Part shown: positions 1 through 6,357 of the stretch, piece after piece
Layout of the letters: every line of letters starts with the position of its first letter
How positions within the stretch are numbered: position 1 is the first letter of the stretch
DNA from: Spirochaetia bacterium UBA6919
GTDB taxonomy: Bacteria; Spirochaetota; UBA6919
Assembly (NCBI GenBank): GCA_002450905.1
Contig: DKAT01000108.1
Location: 1 to 10,823 of the forward strand
Direction of reading: 5' to 3'
DNA: 10,823 nt
Translations under genes and position numbers: made by a program
The notes under the pieces: generated by a model
What the model was told of the DNA's origin: nothing
Databases searched by the model: none
The model's input: only the letters and a program-made list of their open reading frames with translations

Positions 1-440
1 ACGTCTAAGGGCATCATGATTTCTGAACCAATGATGGATTGTATATCAAGAACTTTTTGTGGGGTGAAATCATGTTTTGAACCATCGAGATGAGATTTTA
101 AAGTAATTCCATCATCATATATTTTTGTAAGTTTTGCTAAACTAAATATCTGAAAACCACCACTATCAGTAAGAATGTTTCTATCCCAGTTATTAAAGGC
201 ATGGAGGCCTCCGTAATTTTGCAGAACATCAATCCCAGGTCTTAAATAAAGATGATATGTATTAGATAAGATAATTTTATAATCCATCTCCTTGAGTTCA
301 TTTGGTGTTAGGGTTTTTACCATACCAAGAGTTCCAACAGGCATAAAAACTGGTGTTTCAACGATTCCTCTATTTAAAGTAAGCTTTCCAGCCCGTTCTT
401 TTCGATGTGATCCTTTTTTTATAACTTCAAATTGCATCAT
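1..440 (-). CDS. tgt: Queuine tRNA-ribosyltransferase Tgt, N-terminal part (cut by window edge)
   Basis: Swaps guanine 34 of GUN-anticodon tRNAs for the queuosine precursor preQ1 (or queuine); cytosolic TIM-barrel enzyme. Translating the minus strand from the ATG at 440 gives 146 residues without a stop before the edge. Family hallmarks are MPVGTLGMVKTLTP (33-46), SNTYHLYLRPG (59-69) and TDSGGFQIFSLA (91-102). Asp92 aligns with the general acid/base Asp102 of the Zymomonas enzyme, and Asp146 with its substrate-contacting Asp156, a constant offset of ten. The usual SPE tripeptide is TPQ here. The nucleophilic Asp and the zinc site lie beyond the window; the family is about 370-380 residues, so about 40% is present. 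A second in-frame ATG follows directly at 437. No Shine-Dalgarno is visible. The start is one base after the lptD stop, so translational coupling with lptD is likely. Identity is near certain; the exact start is less so. Confidence 0.95.
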   Translation of the reverse strand, partial: MMQFEVIKKGSHRKERAGKLTLNRGIVETPVFMPVGTLGMVKTLTPNELKEMDYKIILSNTYHLYLRPGIDVLQNYGGLHAFNNWDRNILTDSGGFQIFSLAKLTKIYDDGITLKSHLDGSKHDFTPQKVLDIQSIIGSEIMMPLD

Positions 441-441
441 A

Positions 442-3400
442 TTATTGCTGTGTAAATGTTTTTTTGACCTGAGGATATTTAAATGAAGGTAAATCTTTTA
501 AATATATAACAAAATAAATTGTTGGTTCAAAATAATAGGCTCCTGTTGTAAATCGTCTTAAATTGAGTGATAAATTAAATTCAAATGTCCAGTCGTGGAG
601 ATCGTGCTTTAAAATAAGTTCCATACTCTCGACATTGAAAAAAGAGCTCTCTCTATCACTTTGTTTAAAGAAATTAAATGAATCAAAAAGATCAGAAAAG
701 AAATTCCTACTTTGTTGACCGTACTTACTTGATTCAGATTCAGAATATCGATAGAGTTGTCTATTCACCGAAGTTGCACGGTATATAAAATTCCAGTTTC
801 GGCTGATATTGAAATCAATATTTAGACTGGTTGTTAAAAAATCACTTCTGGGGTTTTGATAGTCATTTAGCCATGTCGAAGTTAAATTTACAGAGTTGAT
901 ATAAAAAGGTCCGAAAAGATGATTTCTATTAACAAGTTTTAGAGTAGCTGTCAGTTGATTACTGACATTTTCGTCTGTCCGTCTTGATCGAGTGAAATTA
1001 TCGGTTATATTCAAAAAATATAAAGTATCTGAATTGATGGTAAAAATAAGATTTCCTCTCTGGCTCTTAAGGATAGAATATTTTGTGGCTGTACCAAGAC
1101 TAATTCTTTCTTCATCAGCAGCTGATATGTAAAGATTGTCATTGAAAGATACAAGAAATTTCGTTTTCAAAAACGTAAATCCTGCATTCACACCATAAGA
1201 TTCAGATCTACCCGATTCATTTTTAAAGGCAGTACTTGCTTTATATACTTTGTCAAAACGATCTGAGTAATTATACTGGACTCCTCCTGTAAGTATTAAT
1301 TCTAGTAGCTCATATTTTTCAAAAAAATGTAGATCAAGAGAGGAAGATAAATTAGAGCTCCAAACGGCATAAGTTAATTCCTTATCTAAACTTGATTGAA
1401 TGGTGCTGGCATTTTTAGTTTTCTGAGTTAGATTTCTAATGGATTCAGTAGTGTTAATTTTAAAGGAAATGAAACGATAAGTTAGGGTAAAAGGGGTTGA
1501 GACATTTACACTGGATGTTGTGGAGAATATATCAGATGCTATTTCATTTGTTGTTGAAGTATTAAACGATTGGGTTTCTTTAGAATCAAAACTAAATGTA
1601 TACGTAAAGGGCAAATTGATTGTTAATCTATTTTTTCGTAATACGTCTGGGTTAAGATATTCGTCAGGTTTTGTGGGATTAGAAATTGCCTGGGCTTGAG
1701 AATAAGTTTGATCAGGTTTTGTATTATCTTGTTTTTCTGTTGATTGAAATATTTTTTGAAATTCAGTTTCTTCATTCTTTTTTTTAAAATCTTCTTTTTC
1801 CTTATCTGATTTTAACTTTGGCGTATCTTTACCAAAGATTTGAATGAATTCAGAGAATCCAATTTTAATTTGTGGGAAGATAAATATACTTTTATAATTT
1901 TTATATGCGGATGTTTGATATTTATTTTTTGGAGGGTTGCTTGGATCGGTGTTGTCTAATTGCAGGATATAATTCCAGTCCCCTCCAATGCTAAACGATA
2001 ATCCTTTATATTTGTTATCTAATGAGAACTTAAAATTTTGTCCAGTGGCAGTACCTGCAGATGCAGCACGTCCTCCTTCAAGTCCATATTCAGCTTTATC
2101 GAATCCAAATACTTTCCATAAATCAAAGTCTTCTCGGCGATAGGATTCAAACTGATTTGTAAAAAATGGCTCACCCTGATTTTTAAATCCAAAAGTAACA
2201 TTACTAGTAAATTCACCCGCGTTAATGATTCCAAAAGTACTTTCATATTTAATCTTCCAGCGAATGCTGTTTGTTTCTTCAGGGATTCCATCTCCATTCT
2301 GATCAAAAGAGTTTGTAAAGATTTGTGAGCCACCAATATATTTCATAGAACGATCAATAGCCATTGCACCATCAAATAAAATTTTATTACTCCCTTTTTG
2401 AAGAATAAATTCATATCCGAAATATAATCCCATTCTCTGGTAGTAATCCAGCTTAAATTTCATTCCATATCCCTGTCCTTTTTTTAATTGTAACGTATTT
2501 CCCTTGCTAATGAGTTCTCTAATTTCAGCAATTGATTTTCCAGGGACATAAGCTAAAGAATTATGCATAAACCACCCGATACCCTTCTCGAAACCAAAGG
2601 ATGTTAGAATGCCTGTTGAGTACAATGATCTAAAATAAAATGGGGAATATAACAGAGGGGTATTGCCAACTTTATAGGTTACATCATAAGCCCATACATA
2701 GGTTTCATCGTAATACCATGCCTTTGAATAGTTGATGGAATAGTGAGGATGTTCTAAATTGTCTGAGGTCATGATGCCTTTGTAGAAGATATATTTAGAT
2801 TTTGTAACCTGATGACCTGTTTCACCCGTCATATAAAAAGGCTTTTTATATCCTTTGGAACGATATATGATTGCTCTGTTGATCTTTGGAAAGAAATATA
2901 TTTTTTCACCAATCATTTTATTATTATTTTCGTCGACAAATAGGATATCACCAATGGCCATAGCTTCGAGTGGATCATCATTTTTATCAATTTTAATCAT
3001 TACAGCATCAGCATAGAGGGTTTTCTTTTTGAATTTAAGAATAACTTTACCAAAGAGAAAGATGTGTCGAAATCCTTTTTTATCGGGTTTATCTGTATAG
3101 TGTATTTGTGTGGCACTGTATTTCAGGTAGTCTGTGTTTTTTTCACTCTTCTGTTCCTCAGACTGGATTTCATCTCTTCTTGCGGATGTGGATTGAGAAG
3201 TGGATTTGGATGTAGTTGTTTCTTCAGATGATTTTTTATCCCGTTTGAGAGGAAATTTTCCCGTAGTTTTTTTTGATACAATGATTTTAATGTTGTCCAA
3301 GAGGATATCAATGAGCTTTGATTTATTTTTGTTTCTGTGGGGCAGTCCATAGTCTCTTAATAGCTGTCTTAGTGTTTTGATATCAAACTTTTGCAGGTCT

Positions 3401-3561
3401 TTTTTTAATTTTTTTTTATTTTGAGATCCTGTTGAAAACAATTTCAATAGTTTTTTCTTTTGAACACGGACTTTAGAAATAGATTGAGAGTAAGTATTTG
3501 ATGATACAAACATTAAGATTGCAATGAGTATAGCACTAGGAAGACAAAGTATTTTATACAT
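442..3561 (-). CDS. lptD: LPS-assembly outer-membrane protein LptD with N-terminal SAP-like motif
   Basis: Outer-membrane beta-barrel that, with LptE, inserts lipopolysaccharide or a related glycolipid into the outer leaflet. I prefer the ATG at 3561 (1039 residues). It opens with a clear signal peptide (MYK, then a hydrophobic run, then SNTYSQ near residue 26). An upstream in-frame TTG at 3651 would add 30 residues that hide this signal, and it lies only about 6 bases after the predicted transcription start. Neither start has a good Shine-Dalgarno. Domains numbered from the ATG: signal 1-26; Lys-rich helix-extended-helix resembling a SAP motif 53-91; Ser/Thr/Glu-rich linker about 110-140; OstA/LptA-like periplasmic domain about 143-315, including the LptD-typical stretch with GNTPLLYSPFYF (299-310); beta-barrel from about 316 to the end, with alternating aromatic strands. 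The barrel carries a DxNxDG loop (420-429) and a charged insert (577-642). The length is above the usual 750-1000. The LptD assignment rests on domain order and motif, not on close recognition. Confidence 0.82.
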   Translation of the reverse strand: MYKILCLPSAILIAILMFVSSNTYSQSISKVRVQKKKLLKLFSTGSQNKKKLKKDLQKFDIKTLRQLLRDYGLPHRNKNKSKLIDILLDNIKIIVSKKTTGKFPLKRDKKSSEETTTSKSTSQSTSARRDEIQSEEQKSEKNTDYLKYSATQIHYTDKPDKKGFRHIFLFGKVILKFKKKTLYADAVMIKIDKNDDPLEAMAIGDILFVDENNNKMIGEKIYFFPKINRAIIYRSKGYKKPFYMTGETGHQVTKSKYIFYKGIMTSDNLEHPHYSINYSKAWYYDETYVWAYDVTYKVGNTPLLYSPFYFRSLYSTGILTSFGFEKGIGWFMHNSLAYVPGKSIAEIRELISKGNTLQLKKGQGYGMKFKLDYYQRMGLYFGYEFILQKGSNKILFDGAMAIDRSMKYIGGSQIFTNSFDQNGDGIPEETNSIRWKIKYESTFGIINAGEFTSNVTFGFKNQGEPFFTNQFESYRREDFDLWKVFGFDKAEYGLEGGRAASAGTATGQNFKFSLDNKYKGLSFSIGGDWNYILQLDNTDPSNPPKNKYQTSAYKNYKSIFIFPQIKIGFSEFIQIFGKDTPKLKSDKEKEDFKKKNEETEFQKIFQSTEKQDNTKPDQTYSQAQAISNPTKPDEYLNPDVLRKNRLTINLPFTYTFSFDSKETQSFNTSTTNEIASDIFSTTSSVNVSTPFTLTYRFISFKINTTESIRNLTQKTKNASTIQSSLDKELTYAVWSSNLSSSLDLHFFEKYELLELILTGGVQYNYSDRFDKVYKASTAFKNESGRSESYGVNAGFTFLKTKFLVSFNDNLYISAADEERISLGTATKYSILKSQRGNLIFTINSDTLYFLNITDNFTRSRRTDENVSNQLTATLKLVNRNHLFGPFYINSVNLTSTWLNDYQNPRSDFLTTSLNIDFNISRNWNFIYRATSVNRQLYRYSESESSKYGQQSRNFFSDLFDSFNFFKQSDRESSFFNVESMELILKHDLHDWTFEFNLSLNLRRFTTGAYYFEPTIYFVIYLKDLPSFKYPQVKKTFTQQ

Positions 3562-3663
3562 ATAAGAATAAGATGAAACAGAATTTAGTATCTTATGGAT
3601 ATAAGCTATTGGATTAACCTGAAATATTTTTGACGAAATAAGTTTTATCAAATTGATCAGGGA

Positions 3664-3692
3664 ATTATAATAAATTTACCCTGTATAATCAA
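3664..3692 (-). promoter_or_regulatory. Putative sigma70-type promoter for lptD-tgt
   Basis: On the minus strand, TTGATT (3687-3692) is followed after exactly 17 bases by a perfect TATAAT (3664-3669). Transcription would start near 3657, giving a leader of about 95 bases to the ATG at 3561. It lies in the gap between the ClpX-like stop and lptD, so lptD-tgt can be transcribed independently. In AT-rich DNA such matches arise by chance, but the perfect -10 and ideal spacing make this one of the better candidates here. Confidence 0.6.
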
Positions 3693-3754
3693 TGGACAGG
3701 TGAACAAAAGAAAATTATGAGATCCAATTTATATTTTAGATTGTCTGGAGTGAG

Positions 3755-5281
3755 TTATGACATTTTTTTCTTATTATTGGATTCATATGCCTTTTTAATT
3801 AGATTATCCAGATATTCCTGCCAGTTATCAATAAGATCTTTATCAATATTGAATTCGGATAACCCTAATAATTTTAAACCATATTCGTAATTTTTCAAGA
3901 TTTTATGAAGAAATTTATAAGGGGTTGTACTGGACATATCAACTATTGAAGAAATATGTTCAATCGCTGATTCAGTGAAGTTGAGAGCAATACCGTGTTC
4001 TTTTAAAAAATCATCAGCAATGTGTAGAACGGCATCTTCAGCAAGGAGATGTTTAAGGATTTGATCAGGATTTGTTATAAGTTCCTCAGTTACATTTAAT
4101 TTCTTAATTCGTGTTGAGGGGAGGAATTTTTCAAAACGTATAAGGATTTTTTCACAGACACTTACAAGGCTTCTAGCTCCGATTTTATCTTTGATAGCTT
4201 CTTTTGAAATAAGTCGCAGAGCTGAATCAGTGAATTCGAGGTTGATATCATAGGCTAGAAAATCTCTTTTTTTCCCAAGTATAACAGAACTTTTAGGATT
4301 TTTGAGGATTTCATATAGTCCATCTTCTGTGAGTTCATTGAGAATAGAAAATACAGGGAGGCGACCCACAAATTCTGATTCAAAACCAAATTCTATGAGA
4401 TCCTGCCGGTTGACATGGCGTAACCAGTTTGAATCGGAGGTATAATTGACAGTTTCTTTAGTGATAAATCCAAGGGGTTGTGTATTTAATCTCTTTTTTA
4501 TGATATTAACAAGATCCTGGAAAGCACCGCTCATAATGAATAATATATTTCTTGTATTAATTTTTTTTCGTTCTACTTTGCCAGTTCTCTGAGCCTGCAT
4601 AACAGCTTCCATTTGAGAAGCAATATCCATGGGATTTTTTAAATCTACTTCACTCTCCTCCATGACTTTTAAAAGATTTCTCTGAACACCAGTTCTTGAA
4701 ACATCGGGTCCATAGGTATTGGTAGAAGATGCGATTTTATCTATTTCATCAAGATATATAATACCGAATTCTGCAAGGTGGATATCTCCGTTAGTTTCTC
4801 GTACAAGCTCTCTTACGAGGTCTTCAACGTCTCCCCCAACATATCCTGTTTCTGTGAACTTTGTTGCATCGCCCTTAACAAAGGGGACACCCAGTTTATC
4901 AGCAATGAGTTTTATGATATAAGTCTTCCCAACGCCTGTAGGACCAATTAATAATACATTTCCTTTGATATTTCCGAGGATTTTTTCATGTTCAGGATTT
5001 TTTTCCTCAAAACTCATCCGGTTGAAGTGGGTACAGATCTTAGTCGCGATGACAGCAATTGCTTCATCTTGTCCAACAATATAGTTTTTTAGATATTGTT
5101 CGAGTTCAATGGGTTTTAAGTTGAAGTCAAGGGATTTTTTAGACTTATCTTCTGTTTGCACCCCTTCTTTAGCTCCTTCGATATCCGGATTATCTACGAC
5201 AACTTGTTCGCCATATTTCTTTGATAGGAATTCTTTTAAATCTTTTTGGATATCGTATGGGTTAGGTATATCTTTACTCAT
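3755..5281 (-). CDS. ClpX-like AAA+ ATPase (protein unfoldase), zinc-domain-less, with extra C-terminal lid-like domain
   Basis: Predicted ATP-driven protein unfoldase of the ClpX/HslU clade, cytosolic, probably hexameric. I start at the ATG at 5281 (508 residues), with GGAGAA 5 bases upstream; a TTG at 5284 adds one residue. Visible motifs: Walker A GPTGVGKT (113-120), pore-loop-like GYVGGDVEDLVREL (146-159), Walker B IIYLDEID (174-181), sensor 1 region NILFIMSGAF (245-254), arginine-finger region EFVGRLP (303-309) and sensor 2 GAR (368-370). The ClpX N-terminal C4 zinc domain is absent, replaced by about 50 polar residues. An insertion around 215-240 precedes sensor 1. An LGF tripeptide (270-272) stands where ClpX has its ClpP-docking IGF loop. 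Residues 423-473 repeat the lid pattern of 339-390. No clpP is in the window. It probably belongs to a ClpX-paralogue family that I recall from other Gram-negatives but cannot name; canonical ClpX is less likely. Confidence 0.85.
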   Translation of the reverse strand: MSKDIPNPYDIQKDLKEFLSKKYGEQVVVDNPDIEGAKEGVQTEDKSKKSLDFNLKPIELEQYLKNYIVGQDEAIAVIATKICTHFNRMSFEEKNPEHEKILGNIKGNVLLIGPTGVGKTYIIKLIADKLGVPFVKGDATKFTETGYVGGDVEDLVRELVRETNGDIHLAEFGIIYLDEIDKIASSTNTYGPDVSRTGVQRNLLKVMEESEVDLKNPMDIASQMEAVMQAQRTGKVERKKINTRNILFIMSGAFQDLVNIIKKRLNTQPLGFITKETVNYTSDSNWLRHVNRQDLIEFGFESEFVGRLPVFSILNELTEDGLYEILKNPKSSVILGKKRDFLAYDINLEFTDSALRLISKEAIKDKIGARSLVSVCEKILIRFEKFLPSTRIKKLNVTEELITNPDQILKHLLAEDAVLHIADDFLKEHGIALNFTESAIEHISSIVDMSSTTPYKFLHKILKNYEYGLKLLGLSEFNIDKDLIDNWQEYLDNLIKKAYESNNKKKMS

Positions 5282-5284
5282 CAA

Positions 5285-5290
5285 TTCTCC
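5285..5290 (-). promoter_or_regulatory. Ribosome binding site deciding the ClpX-like start
   Basis: On the minus strand GGAGAA ends at 5285. Its GGAG lies 5-6 bases before the ATG at 5281 but only 2-3 bases before the TTG at 5284, so the spacing favours the ATG as start. Confidence 0.65.
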
Positions 5291-5340
5291 ATATTTTATT
5301 AATTCTTATTATTCAGGTTAATATGAATTATTCCATTGAA

Positions 5341-5368
5341 AAAATAATAAAATAGAGAAATATGTCAA
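5341..5368 (-). promoter_or_regulatory. Putative promoter of the ClpX-like gene
   Basis: A perfect minus-strand -35 box TTGACA (5363-5368) is followed after 16 bases by TATTTT (5341-5346). The predicted start is near 5334, leaving a leader of about 53 bases before the ATG at 5281. The consensus -35 is rare enough to be meaningful; the -10 is weak. The surrounding 5285-5551 gap holds no gene that I can see and no clear GC-rich terminator after the lipoprotein gene. Confidence 0.5.
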
Positions 5369-5551
5369 ATTTATCGAAAACCACTTTAGAAATGATTAAC
5401 AATGACTTGATATTATTATATAATATTTGAAAGTAATCACAGATTGTATCGTGAATTAATTATAATTTTATAGCATTCATTTGGCGCATTATTTCTTAAC
5501 ATTCTTTTATAGTGTTTCAATCCAATCGAAGTTGGGTAGATAATTTGAGTG

Positions 5552-6253
5552 TCATACAGGATTCTTATTTATTAATATCTTTTGTAATCCTCTTAATTTA
5601 CCTGGCTTGAAACGTGGATTTATATCATTTTTAATTAGATTTTCAATGATTTTCAAAAATGTACTTTTCTTGATTTGGGGGAAATTTTTGCATCTCCAAG
5701 GCTTATAATTAAATATTTTTAAACTAAAATATTCTTGAAGTATCATAGCCTGTTGTTCGGAGCTGTATTTTTTAAAGGATTTATTCTTGATTAATTGATA
5801 TTTATAAGCTTCTCCCCTTGATTTATGTATAATATATCCTTTCGCCTGATTATAAAATGAGTCTGGGATATATCTTAATCCGATATTTTGATATTGCCAG
5901 GCATGAGTTGATTCATGGACAAGAAGAATATAAAAATCCTTAGAAGTTCTGTAAGAATTTGATGTAATATTATTTTTCTTTGCAAAATGGATGGTATTTT
6001 TGATTGTTCTTGTAGATCCGAGACTTAATGCGGAATTATAGACAAAATTTATTTTACTTATATCCAGAGAACTGCCAAATATCCTTTGAAGAATCATTTT
6101 TTCTTTATTAGCTATTGGAACAGGCTGACCTGTTTCTTTTCCCACTTTATTTGCTTTGTCAACGACTTTTGTGGCATCTTTTGTTCCACACTGGATAAGA
6201 ACGAAGTTTCCTATTAAGATTATGAATAAAAGTAATTTATATGTCAATTTCAT
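5552..6253 (-). CDS. Putative lipoprotein with HExxH zinc-peptidase (DUF4157-like) domain
   Basis: A 233-residue exported protein with no function that I can name. The N-terminus MKLTYK plus a hydrophobic stretch ends in LIQC, so Cys22 is a probable lipidation site; the lipobox is relaxed (Gln at -1, where Ala/Gly is usual). Residues 63-95 resemble the beta-rich lead-in of DUF4157-like zincins, ending in NTIHF. LVHESTHAWQYQ (111-122) contains the metal-binding HExxH (His113, Glu114, His117). Downstream, RGEAYKYQ (146-153) supplies a Glu that could be the third ligand, and SSEQQAMILQEYF (164-176) matches the EQQA-plus-acidic pattern of HELTHVWQ-type proteins found near secreted toxins and Rhs/VgrG proteins. 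I infer an envelope-anchored metallopeptidase or a structural zinc domain; the substrate is unknown. It stands alone, divergent from the large gene at 6358, with its own promoter-like sequence and a strong Shine-Dalgarno. Confidence 0.75.
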   Translation of the reverse strand: MKLTYKLLLFIILIGNFVLIQCGTKDATKVVDKANKVGKETGQPVPIANKEKMILQRIFGSSLDISKINFVYNSALSLGSTRTIKNTIHFAKKNNITSNSYRTSKDFYILLVHESTHAWQYQNIGLRYIPDSFYNQAKGYIIHKSRGEAYKYQLIKNKSFKKYSSEQQAMILQEYFSLKIFNYKPWRCKNFPQIKKSTFLKIIENLIKNDINPRFKPGKLRGLQKILINKNPV

Positions 6254-6260
6254 TGTATAA

Positions 6261-6267
6261 CCTCCTT
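6261..6267 (-). promoter_or_regulatory. Strong Shine-Dalgarno of the lipoprotein gene
   Basis: The minus strand reads AAGGAGG, near-perfect complementarity to the 16S rRNA tail, 7 bases before the ATG at 6253. It is by far the strongest ribosome binding site in the window, where most starts have weak or no such site, and it suggests high translation of the lipoprotein. Confidence 0.85.
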
Positions 6268-6278
6268 AATTTGGATTA

Positions 6279-6307
6279 AATATAATAGAATTCTAAGGGT
6301 TTGTAAA
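6279..6307 (-). promoter_or_regulatory. Putative promoter of the lipoprotein gene
   Basis: On the minus strand TTTACA (6302-6307) is separated by exactly 17 bases from TATATT (6279-6284). Transcription would begin near 6272, a few bases before the AAGGAGG at 6261-6267, giving a leader of about 19 bases. Good spacing and position; one mismatch per box. Confidence 0.55.
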
Positions 6308-6330
6308 AAAATATTGTTTAATAGTATAAG
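6301..6330 (+). promoter_or_regulatory. Possible promoter of the pseudo-helicase/phosphoribosyltransferase gene
   Basis: On the plus strand TTGTAA (6301-6306) lies 18 bases before TATAAG (6325-6330), predicting a start near 6337, just ahead of the GTG at 6343 and 21 bases before the ATG at 6358. Its -35 shares bases with the -35 of the divergent lipoprotein promoter. The match is moderate and the region is very AT-rich, so this is tentative. Confidence 0.35.
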
Positions 6331-6357
6331 TTTGATATTTAAGTGAATGTTATTTTT

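Noticed and set aside
292..486. 64-codon plus-strand frame across the tgt/lptD junction
   Set aside because: Antisense to both conserved genes and without translation signals.
2019..2336. 105-codon minus-strand frame inside lptD
   Set aside because: Overlaps lptD in another frame, has no ribosome site and no domain; lptD itself has continuous barrel-like coding there.
5455..5551. Possible terminator or small RNA after the lipoprotein gene
   Set aside because: I found no stable inverted repeat followed by a T run; the repeated GCATT near 5472-5490 is direct, not inverted.
6281..6286. Perfect TATAAT on the plus strand before the pseudo-helicase
   Set aside because: No reasonable -35 box lies 16-18 bases upstream; the match overlaps the lipoprotein -10 region and is likely a by-product of AT richness.
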